A stretch of DNA of 64,000 nt, taken from Enterocloster asparagiformis. GTDB lineage: Bacteria; Bacillota; Clostridia; Lachnospirales; Lachnospiraceae. The position numbers and the translations under genes are program-made. Location: NCBI GenBank assembly GCA_018380885.1, contig JAGZSY010000011.1:1-64000 (forward strand), written 5' to 3'. Shown here one piece after another: positions 52,826 through 61,206 of the stretch; position 1 is the stretch's first letter, and every line of letters begins with the position of its first letter. Below the pieces are notes generated by a model. The model searched no databases, had not been told where the DNA came from, and worked only from the letters and a program-made list of their open reading frames with translations.

Positions 52826-53863
52826 ATGCCATTACCACTTATTTTAGGATTAGGAGCTGCCGCAGCAGGAGCACTGGGGATTGGAACCGGCATCCATGGT
52901 GCCGTTAAATTGAAAGATGCCAACGACACCATGAACTTGTGCCGCACGCGGCATGACGAAAATATTTCCTATTTCACCAAAACAAACAACGCAACAACCC
53001 GCGATATGGATATCCTTGGAAAAAAGGAGTTGGAAATTTTAAAAAGTTTCAAGAGCTTTTCCGATGTCTTTGAAAAGATACATAACCGGCCTGAATTTAA
53101 ATCCTATGAACAAGATAATGTTAAAATCCCTTCCTATAACGCCGAAGAGATTAAGAAGGTATCAGTAGGTGCCGGTGTATTACTAGGTGGTTTAGGTGGT
53201 GCTGCAATGGGAACAGCAGGGGGATTTGCCGCTGCTGGTGCGACAACTGCTGCCGTTATGGCTTTAGGAACTGCATCCACCGGAACCGCCATCGCTACCC
53301 TCAGCGGGGCGGCTGCCACCAATGCAACGTTAGCCGCATTAGGCGGTGGCGCCCTGGCTGCCGGTGGAGGTGGAATGGCTCTGGGATCCACCATACTTGG
53401 GGTAACCACCTTAGGCGCAGGAGTCATGGTCGGAGGAATCATTTTCAATATTGTCGGTTCATCTCTTTCAAACAAAGCAGATGAAGCATTTGCTCAAGTT
53501 CAGAAAGAACGTAAGGAGGTCAACAAAATTTGTGATTATCTTTTAGACCTCGGACAAACTGCTCAAAAATACACTGAATCTATTTCAACGGTTTATGATG
53601 TATACAAAGAACAGCTGGATCGCTTAATTTATACCGTAAAAACCCTTGGTAAAAGGGATTGGAATGATTTTTTACAGGAAGAGAAAGTTGTCACAGAAAA
53701 CACAGCACTGCTGGTCAGTCTATTGTATAATATGGGAAAGGTCAAGTTAGTCCTTGAATCGACAGATGGTTCACAAACAAATACCGTGAACAAGAACGAC
53801 GTCGAAAAAGCTATGGATAATGCCAATACGTTTCTTCTCGAAAAGGGCTTCATGTGGATTTAA
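52826..53863 (+). CDS. Glycine-zipper membrane protein, WYL operon
   Basis: The 345-residue protein starts at MPLPLILGLGAAAAGALGIG; AAGGAGG lies 8 bases upstream, whereas the earlier in-frame ATG at 52808 overlaps the ribosome site. An N-terminal hydrophobic segment (1-25) is followed by a helical soluble part. A very long Gly/Ala-rich region (about residues 112-215) comes next, with GxxxG zippers (GGLGGAAMGTAGGFAAAGAT, GGGALAAGGGGMALGSTI). A C-terminal coiled-coil-like domain closes the protein. Glycine-zipper segments of this kind insert into or permeabilise membranes. It may be the membrane effector of the operon, but that is inference. Confidence 0.75.
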   Translation: MPLPLILGLGAAAAGALGIGTGIHGAVKLKDANDTMNLCRTRHDENISYFTKTNNATTRDMDILGKKELEILKSFKSFSDVFEKIHNRPEFKSYEQDNVKIPSYNAEEIKKVSVGAGVLLGGLGGAAMGTAGGFAAAGATTAAVMALGTASTGTAIATLSGAAATNATLAALGGGALAAGGGGMALGSTILGVTTLGAGVMVGGIIFNIVGSSLSNKADEAFAQVQKERKEVNKICDYLLDLGQTAQKYTESISTVYDVYKEQLDRLIYTVKTLGKRDWNDFLQEEKVVTENTALLVSLLYNMGKVKLVLESTDGSQTNTVNKNDVEKAMDNANTFLLEKGFMWI

Positions 53864-54081
53864 AAAGGGGCGCATTCGCGGCTCCGTCCATTCCCGCCTG
53901 ATTGTGTGACTCCTATGTTTGGGAAAGGGATATATAAATTCTTTTCCCAAACACAAAGGCTTGAAACGTGATATATACCTCTCCTTTTTGACAGTTTTAC
54001 TTCGGAAATAATGTCGCAATTATACTTTTTAATAACTTTCTGTTCATCCTCTAAATAATTTACGTCTAATTTAAATCTCAT
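53860..54081 (-). CDS. Possible small protein of 73 residues
   Basis: A minus-strand frame beginning MRFKLDVNYLEDEQKVIKKY, with AGGA 7 bases upstream. The first 40 residues look protein-like. The rest is encoded by an inverted repeat (TTTGGGAAAG ... CTTTTCCCAAA, about 53918-53956) and may not be real coding. It abuts the stop of the glycine-zipper gene on the other strand. The frame could be a relic. Confidence 0.3.
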   Translation of the reverse strand: MRFKLDVNYLEDEQKVIKKYNCDIISEVKLSKRRGIYHVSSLCVWEKNLYIPFPNIGVTQSGGNGRSRECAPF

Positions 54082-54151
54082 AATTATTCCTGTAATAAAT
54101 TTTCAACTGGCGAAACCGGAAGCCTGATCACCGTGAATTATATTTATCGCC

Positions 54152-54925
54152 CTACCATTCATTGATAGCGTACAAAATGGCAAGTCGAATATTTTTGAAT
54201 AATTCAGCAGAAAGGGCTTCATATTCTTTATCTAATCCTTTTTTGTATGCCATATAGGGAGGGCTGTCATTCCACGAACCCATTGCGCCGAACACGTCCG
54301 CAATGCTTGCCGCTTCAAAAATTTGAAGATTCTGTTGCGGTATTTGCGGCAATTCTAAACCGTATTTTTTGTCTGGATACTCGTTGCTGCCATCTAAAAG
54401 ACCTATGGCGGAGTCAAAAATGTGTGCGAAGGCTTCACATTCAATTTGAGCAGCGAACGCCTTGATTTCTAATAATATCTTCCGAAACGAATCCGTATTA
54501 TCATCAAATTGCGGCTTTTTCGATGGCGGATTAGGCCAATCATGCTCTGAATACAGGATATTCCATTGCTTTCGCTCAGAATCAAACTGCCAATCGGCGA
54601 CAAAAAAGGTTACCTCTCCGTTTTTATGAAAACACAGAATAGAACTCTCTGTTGTATTTGAGAAGCCTAAAAGCTGCCTATCTTTGACTGAATACGGGCA
54701 AAGCAATTTTATATCCTGTACCCCATTTTTCTTTATTCGCTCAAACCATGCTGACACATCCGAGGCGACATACTTTTTCTCCTTAAAAAAACCCCTTTGC
54801 GGTAGAAAATCAAATTTAATGCTGTTTTCATAATTCAAAGGGGTATATCTGATCGAGTCGGAGGACTGCATTGCTCTTTTTCCTGCCGCAACGATAGACG
54901 CAATTTGATACATTTGCCCATTCAT
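54152..54925 (-). CDS. Unknown soluble protein, 257 residues
   Basis: The ATG at 54925 is preceded by GGGAGG 8 bases away. The protein begins MNGQMYQIASIVAAGKRAMQ. A beta-rich central part (LCPYSVKDRQLLGFSNTTES, VTFFVADWQFDSERKQWNIL, HDWPNPPSKKP) precedes a helical C-terminal half that ends LFKNIRLAILYAINEW. No signal peptide or transmembrane segment is evident. I do not recognise the family. It is convergent with the WYL operon and in line with the next orphan gene. Confidence 0.72.
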   Translation of the reverse strand: MNGQMYQIASIVAAGKRAMQSSDSIRYTPLNYENSIKFDFLPQRGFFKEKKYVASDVSAWFERIKKNGVQDIKLLCPYSVKDRQLLGFSNTTESSILCFHKNGEVTFFVADWQFDSERKQWNILYSEHDWPNPPSKKPQFDDNTDSFRKILLEIKAFAAQIECEAFAHIFDSAIGLLDGSNEYPDKKYGLELPQIPQQNLQIFEAASIADVFGAMGSWNDSPPYMAYKKGLDKEYEALSAELFKNIRLAILYAINEW

Positions 54926-55010
54926 CAAAGCTACCTCCCCGTATCGTATAAATAATCTCTCCTATAACTTCCGTTTTTTCTCTCTGTTCAGCTCCCCGAT
55001 AAATAGGAAG

Positions 55011-55436
55011 TCAAAAATATCTCCACATGGTACCCGTATCATCGCTATGAATAATTTCCGAAAAATTATCAGAAAAAATATATGTATCAAATGACACAGC
55101 AACTATATCATCTAAACACTTTAACATAGTTTTTCCAGAACATTTTATCACTGGCAGGCTCTTATCATCCCATAAGATATAATACTTTTGATCTGGTAAA
55201 AAATCTATTTCATCACGAGACAGCTCGTAAGCTCCATCAATATGCCGATACTCATTTATTGGAAATCTTTCACACATTAAATGGCCAATATGGCTTATAT
55301 CTTGTTCTGTATCAACCAATTGTACATCGCTTAATACCTGCAAGCAATCTTGAAGTAATTCATTTCTTGACCATTGTTTATATGACATATAGATTTTATT
55401 TTTATTTCTTAGTTGTTCTAACCTGTTTTTATCCAT
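55011..55436 (-). CDS. Unknown soluble protein, immunity-like, 141 residues
   Basis: A 141-residue acidic protein: a helical N-terminus (LRNKNKIYMSYKQWSRNELLQDCLQVL) then a beta-rich body (DFLPDQKYYILWDDKSLPVI, DDIVAVSFDTYIFSDNFSEIIH, ending TMWRYF). GTGAGGA lies 10 bases before the ATG. The size, acidity and ending resemble the single-domain immunity proteins of contact-dependent or polymorphic toxins, but no toxin gene is present and the likeness is general only. It is the last gene before the right island end. Confidence 0.6.
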   Translation of the reverse strand: MDKNRLEQLRNKNKIYMSYKQWSRNELLQDCLQVLSDVQLVDTEQDISHIGHLMCERFPINEYRHIDGAYELSRDEIDFLPDQKYYILWDDKSLPVIKCSGKTMLKCLDDIVAVSFDTYIFSDNFSEIIHSDDTGTMWRYF

Positions 55437-55693
55437 TGTGTACAGTTCCTCACCTTCAAAGCGAATCCGGCAGCGCTTACTCGCGTTTCAGAGCCTACAG
55501 ATGTCTTCCGGAAAATCAGTGTCCCTCTCCGACGAGTAAACACAAAAAAACAGTTCATCCCCGCCGCCTTACTTTTATTTATATTATCACAAACACTGTC
55601 CTTTATCTACTGCTACTCTCCAGCCAGAATCATCACAATATACAGCACTTCACTCACCGAATCAGCGCTAATTAGTATCCTTCGTTCAATCCC

Positions 55694-55698
55694 ATCCA
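55694..55698. other. attR core
   Basis: ATCCA at the right junction, directly followed by GAAAGGCATGGATTAC, which continues the reading frame of the binding protein interrupted at 42617. Confidence 0.7.
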
Positions 55699-55963
55699 GA
55701 AAGGCATGGATTACGTAAACTCCCACTCCGCCGAGGAGATCGCCAAGACCATCCAGCCCCAGTTCAAGGAAACTCCTCTGGACAAAATCACGGTGATCGT
55801 GGACCGGTACAAATCCCAGGACACCTGGAAGGACGACACCATCTTTGAGAAAGACAGCTTCGACCTACTCCAGAACATTCTGGAGGAAGCGGGCGAGCTG
55901 CCCCAGCGGGTACCCTATGAGGACCTGGTAACCACGCAGTTTTCAGAAAACGCGGTAAAATAA
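55699..55963 (+). pseudogene. Substrate-binding protein, 3' part, split by the island
   Basis: This stretch encodes the last 88 codons or so (KGMDYVNSHSAEEIAKTIQP ... ending FSENAVK). It has no ribosome site of its own and no lipoprotein signal, so it is unlikely to be expressed as an independent protein even though an ATG occurs at 55706. The content (HSAEEIAKTIQPQF, DRYKSQDTWKD) is typical of the C-terminal lobe of NMT1/SsuA-type binding proteins. It joins in frame to 41884-42617. Confidence 0.88.
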
Positions 55964-56044
55964 ACCTGCATTCTGTTTAAACGGCAATAGCCCCTCCCCC
56001 AGCAGCATAATCTCCTCCCCCTTTTGTCCGGCTTTGGAGATAGC

Positions 56045-56078
56045 AAAAATTCCCGGCCAGAGCGGTCCGGGAATTTTT
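56045..56078. terminator. Bidirectional terminator
   Basis: AAAAATTCCCGG and CCGGGAATTTTT form a 12-bp stem with T runs on both strands, between the split binding-protein gene and the convergent DUF554 gene. Confidence 0.88.
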
Positions 56079-56093
56079 CTTTTTCTGAATCTG

Positions 56094-56792
56094 TCAAACC
56101 GGCAGCGTCAGCCACCACCGGGAGATAAAGAACACCAGCGCCAGCGCCGGCACCATGTTAATCACGCGGTAATAGCGGATTTTGGCGATTTTCAGGCCCA
56201 CGGCCAAGGTAATGATACCTCCCACGGCTTTGAAATCGCTGACCATCTGCTGGTTGAGCAGCGGCATCAGCAGGCTGCCCAGGAAAAACAGCAGCGTGCC
56301 GATGCACATCTGGGGCACCGCAATCACGCCCACCAGATAGCCGCTGGTTGCGCCGAAAATAATGGCGGTGAAAAAGTCCATGATCGCCTTGGAGATCAGA
56401 ATGGAGTGATCCCCGGAGAGTCCGGAATTCATGGCTCCGAACAGGCCCGTCCCGCTGAAGCAGAACAGGATAATCATGCTGATGATGTTATCCAGCTGCT
56501 CCTCGGACAGGGAATCCCCGGGCAGCCTGGACGCCAGGCTGGAGAGCCCGCGGCTTAAGCTGTGCTCGATATTCAGACACTCTCCGATCAGGGTTCCCAG
56601 GATAATGGACATAACCACCGCCGACAGGGCGGAGAGCTGGATAATCAGGTAGACGCCCATGGTAATGGCGGAAAGTCCGAACACCCCGGTGAGGGCATCG
56701 TTGATCCGCTGGGGAATCCGTCCGCCCACCAGGGCCCCCACGATGCCGCCCAGAAAAATGGCGGCGGTATTGATCAGTACGCCGACTGGCAT
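56094..56792 (-). CDS. DUF554 family membrane protein
   Basis: A 232-residue polytopic protein with about seven transmembrane segments. It starts MPVGVLINTAAIFLGGIVGALVG, typical of DUF554/YdfK, with AAAGGAGG upstream. GTLIGECLNIE, FCFSGTGLFGAMNSGLSGDHSILISKAIMDF and the C-terminal GGIITLAVGLKIAKIRYYRVINMVPAL are the family landmarks. It is conserved across Firmicutes; transport function is presumed but no substrate is known. Confidence 0.9.
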   Translation of the reverse strand: MPVGVLINTAAIFLGGIVGALVGGRIPQRINDALTGVFGLSAITMGVYLIIQLSALSAVVMSIILGTLIGECLNIEHSLSRGLSSLASRLPGDSLSEEQLDNIISMIILFCFSGTGLFGAMNSGLSGDHSILISKAIMDFFTAIIFGATSGYLVGVIAVPQMCIGTLLFFLGSLLMPLLNQQMVSDFKAVGGIITLAVGLKIAKIRYYRVINMVPALALVFFISRWWLTLPV

Positions 56793-56907
56793 ATGCAACC
56801 TCCTTTGCCGGCATTTCACCGGTATGTAAAATTTTACCTGTTTAAAAGCTTAACATACCTGTCTAAAAATTGCAACGCCCAGTCCCCATGACCGCGCCGC
56901 CGCAAGC

Positions 56908-56956
56908 AAAAAAGGCCGGGGGCAGCCAAATTCCACGGCAGCCCTGGGGCCTTTTT
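56908..56956 (-). terminator. Terminator of the sirtuin gene
   Basis: AAAAAAGGCC and GGCCTTTTTT close a long imperfect hairpin, 15 bases past the stop codon, with the T run on the minus strand. Confidence 0.8.
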
Positions 56957-56970
56957 TCGTTTTACGCCTT

Positions 56971-57771
56971 CTACGCCTTAGCGGATTCCACCACCCTCAG
57001 CCTGCTCTTCTGGATTTGCCTGCGCCGCTCCCGCTCCAGGTAGCCAAGGCCCGGAAGCACGTTTTGCGGCATGTCGTAAACCACCAGATCCGCCTTTTCA
57101 TCCAAAGGGCGGGGCAGGCGATGGATCATAATAATTTCGCGGCCGATAAAATAGCGGATGTACTGGCTGTAGACGTCGGACCGCAGGGAGGTTCCCAATA
57201 AGAGCAGCACATCCGCCTTGGAAATCTCCTCCGCGGTGCGGCTCATACTGCTGCTGTCCACCATCTCTCCAAACAGGGAGACGCCGGGCCGCACAATGGT
57301 GTGGCAGTCCTCACACAGCGGCAGCGGCACGGATTTCAGCATAAAATCAACGCCGTACTCCCGGCCGCAGTGGGGGCAGCGGTTGTTATACACGCTGCCG
57401 TGAAGGCAGATCGCATTCCGGACCCCCGCCTTCAGTGGCGCGTTGTGCAGGTTGATGGTCACCAGGCACTGCAGCTTCCCGGCCCGCTCCATGGCCGCCA
57501 GCTCGTACACCGACGGGGATATCTGCATCTCCTGCTTGAGGATCTCCTCCCGGTAGAACTGAAAGAACCGTTCCGGCCGTCTGGAATAGCAGGCAATGTT
57601 GAAGAGCTCCTCAGGGGATGCCCCATACTTCTCTTCAATCTCGTAGGCCCGGTCCTCCCGCTTTAGCCCCTTTAGCCCCACTTCCTCCATCATGCCGGAA
57701 CCGCAAAGCGCCACTGTGTAGCGGCTCTCCTCCACGATCGTTTTCATGCGTTCCAGTATCTCTCTGTCCAT
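56971..57771 (-). CDS. Atypical Sir2 (sirtuin) family protein
   Basis: A 266-residue protein that keeps the sirtuin catalytic His (LHGS, H124), the zinc cysteines (C132, C135, C153, C156) and the later Rossmann motif (LLLLGTSLRSD). The usual GAGxSxxSGIPDFR is replaced by CGSGMMEEVG-containing sequence and TQNIDGLH by TINLHNAP, so the NAD-pocket residues are unlike those of classical deacetylases. It belongs to a divergent clostridial group as far as I recall. Whether it removes acyl groups, transfers ADP-ribose or does something else is open. The ATG at 57771 follows AAAGGAG. Confidence 0.82.
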   Translation of the reverse strand: MDREILERMKTIVEESRYTVALCGSGMMEEVGLKGLKREDRAYEIEEKYGASPEELFNIACYSRRPERFFQFYREEILKQEMQISPSVYELAAMERAGKLQCLVTINLHNAPLKAGVRNAICLHGSVYNNRCPHCGREYGVDFMLKSVPLPLCEDCHTIVRPGVSLFGEMVDSSSMSRTAEEISKADVLLLLGTSLRSDVYSQYIRYFIGREIIMIHRLPRPLDEKADLVVYDMPQNVLPGLGYLERERRRQIQKSRLRVVESAKA

Positions 57772-57911
57772 ATGGTCTCCTTTCCAGTGCTCCCCGCTCG
57801 CGTCCTCGCCCCCAAAACATCGGTCACATCCGGCACATCCCATATGGCTTCCTATTATACTACGGCTTTTGACGCTTTACCAGCCAAAAGCGTATAAATA
57901 TTATGTAAATA

Positions 57912-59204
57912 TTATATTAACTCACTCACGCAGACCGCGCCGTAAGGCCGGATGCTCATCCGGTAGGCGCTCCCCTTACCAGTGGCCTTCTCAATGCAGG
58001 CGATATATTCGTCCACCAGATTGTTGGGCAGCACAGCCATGATCACGCCCGCAAAACCGCCTCCGTGAACCCGGCAGGCGCCTCGCTGCTTCTCAGCGAT
58101 AAACAGCTCTGTCAGGGCCAGGGCCACGGTGATGCCCTGCTCCTGAAGGCTGGCGGTGGTGTAGCAGTTCTGCAGCCATTTCCAGGAGGAATTGCCGGAG
58201 GCGGTGATATTGGTCAGAAAATCCCCGAACCTGTTTTCCTTCAGCGCAGCCACCTCAGACTCCACCCGCTTATTCTCCTCAAAGAAATGCAGGGCCCGCA
58301 GCACGGAGCGGTCTCCGGCGAACTCCCGTATCTCTGCGATATGATCCAGCACCTCGGCCTCGCTCACCTGGGCCAGCACCTCCTTGCCGAAGAAGGTAGC
58401 CACCTTTTTCATCTCGTTGGGCACGGAAGAGTAATCGGCGCTTAAATCCGCATGGCCCTTCCCCGTCTGCACGATGATCAGGCTGTGGTTCTGGGAGCTG
58501 AAGTCAAAGTCGATCTTCTCCACCACCGGATCCGAGGGCTCGAAGAAATCGATGGTGATCAGGCCGCCCACGGCGCATGCCATCTGGTCCAGCAGGCCGG
58601 AAGCCTTTGCCCAGTATTTGTTCTCCGCGTACTTGCCGATGTGGGCATAGGCCACTGTGTCCATGCGTCCCTCGTTAAAGAAGGTATTTAAAATGGAGCA
58701 GAGAAGCATCTCAAAGGATGCGGAGGAGCTGACGCCAGCGGCGCTGATTACGCTGCTGGTGATGTAGGCGTTAAAACCGCCCACCGCATAGCCGGACTCC
58801 TCAAAGCCCCTTAACAGCCCCTTCACCAGGTCCACGGTGCCGGCCAGCTTGGGGCTGGGCTCCAGCTGATTTAAATCAATGGTGAAGTCCTGATTGTAAG
58901 TCTCGCTGACAATGCGCACCTGGCTGGAATTATTCTTTGCCGCCACACCCACACAGTCCAGATTGATGCTTCCGGCCAGCACCTTGCCGTGGTTGTGGTC
59001 CGTGTGGTTGCCGCTGATTTCCGTGCGCCCGGGCGAGGAGAAGAGCAGCACATCCTTGTGCTCCCCGAAGGTCTTTTCAAATCCTGCCAAAAGATCCTGG
59101 TAGCGCTTCACCTGTTCCCCAACCGCTCGCTCCCCGTAGAGCGCCCCCAACAGCTTCCCGGCCTGTTCGCTTTCCATCAGACGGATCGTTTCCTTCACAT
59201 TCAT
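57912..59204 (-). CDS. galK: Galactokinase
   Basis: A 430-residue GHMP kinase. The galactokinase signature GRTEISGNHTDHNHGKVLAGSI (about residues 60-80), the ATP-binding motif SVISAAGVSSSASFE and the C-terminal RVHGGGFAGVIMA are all present. It phosphorylates galactose at C1 for the Leloir pathway. It is slightly longer than E. coli GalK owing to an N-terminal extension of about 40 residues, as in other Clostridia. AAAGGAG precedes the ATG. No galT or galE is adjacent. Confidence 0.93.
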   Translation of the reverse strand: MNVKETIRLMESEQAGKLLGALYGERAVGEQVKRYQDLLAGFEKTFGEHKDVLLFSSPGRTEISGNHTDHNHGKVLAGSINLDCVGVAAKNNSSQVRIVSETYNQDFTIDLNQLEPSPKLAGTVDLVKGLLRGFEESGYAVGGFNAYITSSVISAAGVSSSASFEMLLCSILNTFFNEGRMDTVAYAHIGKYAENKYWAKASGLLDQMACAVGGLITIDFFEPSDPVVEKIDFDFSSQNHSLIIVQTGKGHADLSADYSSVPNEMKKVATFFGKEVLAQVSEAEVLDHIAEIREFAGDRSVLRALHFFEENKRVESEVAALKENRFGDFLTNITASGNSSWKWLQNCYTTASLQEQGITVALALTELFIAEKQRGACRVHGGGFAGVIMAVLPNNLVDEYIACIEKATGKGSAYRMSIRPYGAVCVSELI

Positions 59205-59337
59205 GACTTGCCTCTCCTTTTTGTGCAAATATTTTCGGGCAGGCTCCCTGTCCTCATTGTGACCATTTTAACACAGCTCCTCGCCGGGCTTCAATAGAAT
59301 ATTCTCTTAAAATGTAGCAAAATTTATCAGTGGATAT

Positions 59338-59365
59338 TTGATCCCGCCTCCATTTCTGGTATAAT
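59338..59365 (+). promoter_or_regulatory. Sigma-A promoter of the radical SAM gene
   Basis: TTGATC (59338-59343) and TATAAT (59360-59365) with a 16-base spacer, 48 bases ahead of the start codon. Confidence 0.7.
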
Positions 59366-59412
59366 AAGGGGAACTTTTCCGGCTTCTCAGGCCGGACCGC
59401 AGGAGGTAACGC

Positions 59413-60372
59413 ATGGACTGGAACCAGAAACCCTATCACTCCCTGGACTATGAGCTAAGACGCCGGTTCGGGCGCAAGATATATAAGCTGTCCCTGGACG
59501 GCGGCATGACCTGCCCCAACCGTGACGGAACCCTGGACAGCCGCGGCTGTATCTTCTGCAGCGGCGGCGGATCCGGCGATTTCGCGGCCAGGGCCTGCGG
59601 GGACGTGTGGGAGCAGATCGAAGCCGCCAAGGCGCGGGTAAGCGGGAAAATGCCCGCGGCAACAGAAAAATGCGGCAATGCCTCCCCCTCCTACATCGCC
59701 TACTTCCAGTCCTACACCAACACCTACGCCCCCCTGCCCAGGCTGCGTTACCTCTTTGAGCGGGCCATCGCCCACCCGGATGTTGCTCTGCTCTCCGTGG
59801 CCACCAGGCCGGACTGCCTGCCCCAGGAGACGGTCTCCCTGCTGGATGAGCTCAACCAGAAAAAACCGGTTTGGGTGGAGCTGGGTCTCCAAACCGTCCA
59901 CGAGGACACGGCCCTGCTCATCCGCCGGGGTTACGATTTCCCCGTGTTCAGGGACGCCTGCCTGCGGCTGAAGGCGGCGGGTCTCACTGTGGTCGTCCAC
60001 GTCATCTTAGGCCTGCCCGGCGAGGACCGGGCGCGGATGCTTGAGACCGTCCGGCGTATGGCGGACTTTTCCCGGGCCGGGCTGATCGACGGAATCAAGC
60101 TGCAGCTCCTGCACGTGCTAAAAGGGACGGATCTGGCGGAGTACTACCAGAACCATCCCTTTCCCGTATTCTCTATGGAGGAATACATTGATTTTGTCAT
60201 TGACTGCACGGAGCTTCTGCCCCCGGAGCTGGTGATCCACCGTCTCACCGGCGACGGCCCCAAATCCCTGCTCATCGCCCCGCTGTGGAGCGGCAACAAA
60301 CGCCTGGTGCTCAACACGCTGATGAGGCGCTTTAAGGAGCGGAACACCTGGCAGGGACGGCTAAGCGGCTGA
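59413..60372 (+). CDS. TIGR01212 / YhcC-type radical SAM protein
   Basis: The 319-residue protein has a radical SAM cluster of the atypical form CPNRDGTLDSRGCIFC (C34, C46, C49), the GG-like VELGLQTVHEDT strand, HVILGLPGE and the C-terminal IHRLTGDGPKSLLIAPLWSGNK signature of the YhcC/TIGR01212 family. It is an iron-sulfur enzyme in the Elp3-like branch; its reaction has not been established to my knowledge. AGGAGG precedes the start. It is monocistronic and convergent with the MgtC gene. Confidence 0.9.
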   Translation: MDWNQKPYHSLDYELRRRFGRKIYKLSLDGGMTCPNRDGTLDSRGCIFCSGGGSGDFAARACGDVWEQIEAAKARVSGKMPAATEKCGNASPSYIAYFQSYTNTYAPLPRLRYLFERAIAHPDVALLSVATRPDCLPQETVSLLDELNQKKPVWVELGLQTVHEDTALLIRRGYDFPVFRDACLRLKAAGLTVVVHVILGLPGEDRARMLETVRRMADFSRAGLIDGIKLQLLHVLKGTDLAEYYQNHPFPVFSMEEYIDFVIDCTELLPPELVIHRLTGDGPKSLLIAPLWSGNKRLVLNTLMRRFKERNTWQGRLSG

Positions 60373-60426
60373 AAACAGCTGCCCAGGAGCCGCCTGAGCC
60401 ACTCCCTGTGCCGCGCCTCTCTCCCG

Positions 60427-61134
60427 TCATCTCAACTCTTCCACATAGCTGACCCCCGGCAGCTGCCCGAACTCCTGGATAATCACATCGTGGGGCTTGC
60501 GCTGCTCCATGCGGATGGTGCCGCGGATGCAGACCCCGCCGCCGCTCATCTGCTTCTGCTTGGTGATCTCCAGATCCCCCAGGGCCATTCCGTGCTCGCG
60601 GGCGTAGCTCAAAAAGAAGCTGACGCTCTTGATATTGTCCAGCTCCGCGTACAGGGAGACCACCGGAGATTTTCGGTATATAAGGTGATCCACGGTGTGA
60701 AGCACCTTGATGGAGATCAGGATCGCCAGAAAGCTCATGATCGCGCCGCTGTAAAACCCGCAGCCGATGGCCAGCCCCAGAGCCGCGGCGGCCCACAACC
60801 CGGCGGCCGTGGTCAGCCCCCTGACCTGATTGTTCTTGGTGACCAAAATGGTGCCCGCGCCCAGAAAGCCGATGCCGCTGACCACCTGGGCCGCAATGCG
60901 GGTGGGGTCCGGCGCGCCCATGTAGAGATGGGCGTATTGGTTTGTCATCATCACCAGGGTGGAGCCCAGGCAGACGATCACATAGGTGCGGAATCCCGCG
61001 GGCCTGCGCTTCTGTTCGCGCTCCACGCCAAGCACGCCCCCCAGCGTCATGGAGAGCATCAGGCGTACGAACACGGACAAGCTGTTGAGTTCCCTCAGTT
61101 CCGTAATTTCTTCCCAGATTAAAAGTTCTTCCAT
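60427..61134 (-). CDS. MgtC/SapB family membrane protein
   Basis: A 235-residue protein with four or five transmembrane segments in the first 145 residues carrying the MgtC signature (LGGVLGVEREQKRRPAGFRTYVIVCLGSTLVMM, then GIGFLGAGTILV and VRGLTTAAGLW). An ACT-like cytosolic domain follows (about 155-235). The family is linked to magnesium limitation and to control of the F-type ATPase in pathogens; the role in commensal Clostridia is unknown. GGGGGAT lies before the ATG. Confidence 0.9.
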   Translation of the reverse strand: MEELLIWEEITELRELNSLSVFVRLMLSMTLGGVLGVEREQKRRPAGFRTYVIVCLGSTLVMMTNQYAHLYMGAPDPTRIAAQVVSGIGFLGAGTILVTKNNQVRGLTTAAGLWAAAALGLAIGCGFYSGAIMSFLAILISIKVLHTVDHLIYRKSPVVSLYAELDNIKSVSFFLSYAREHGMALGDLEITKQKQMSGGGVCIRGTIRMEQRKPHDVIIQEFGQLPGVSYVEELR

Positions 61135-61162
61135 TTACATCCCCCGTCGCAGTTCAGTGGTG

Positions 61163-61198
61163 TGGCGCCCGCCGGGCCGTGACGGCGGGCGGAGCGCC
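61163..61198. other. GC-rich stem-loop between deoC and mgtC
   Basis: GGCGCCCGCCG and CGGCGGGCGGAGCGCC form a stable hairpin with one bulge and no T run. It lies just after the deoC stop and could stabilise or separate transcripts. Confidence 0.4.
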
Positions 61199-61206
61199 AT
61201 CTGTCT

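Larger units (their letters stand above)
42613..55698. mobile_element. 13.1-kb serine-recombinase genomic island
   Basis: The island interrupts the substrate-binding-protein gene. ATCCA is present at both edges (42613-42617 and 55694-55698) and once in the reconstructed gene. Its base composition drops sharply relative to the flanks. The left end has an HNH gene, a large serine recombinase and a 34-residue gene, all reading toward the left end. The cargo is two XRE/secreted-protein modules, another XRE gene, a WYL operon and orphan genes. No conjugation, capsid, terminase or replication gene is seen, so it depends on other elements to move between cells or is a reduced remnant. Confidence 0.88.

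Noticed and set aside
53918..53956. Terminator after the glycine-zipper gene
   Set aside because: The inverted repeat is good but the loop is long and no T run follows on the plus strand.
55706..55963. Independent 85-residue gene
   Set aside because: It lacks a ribosome site and is the exact in-frame continuation of the binding protein interrupted at 42617.
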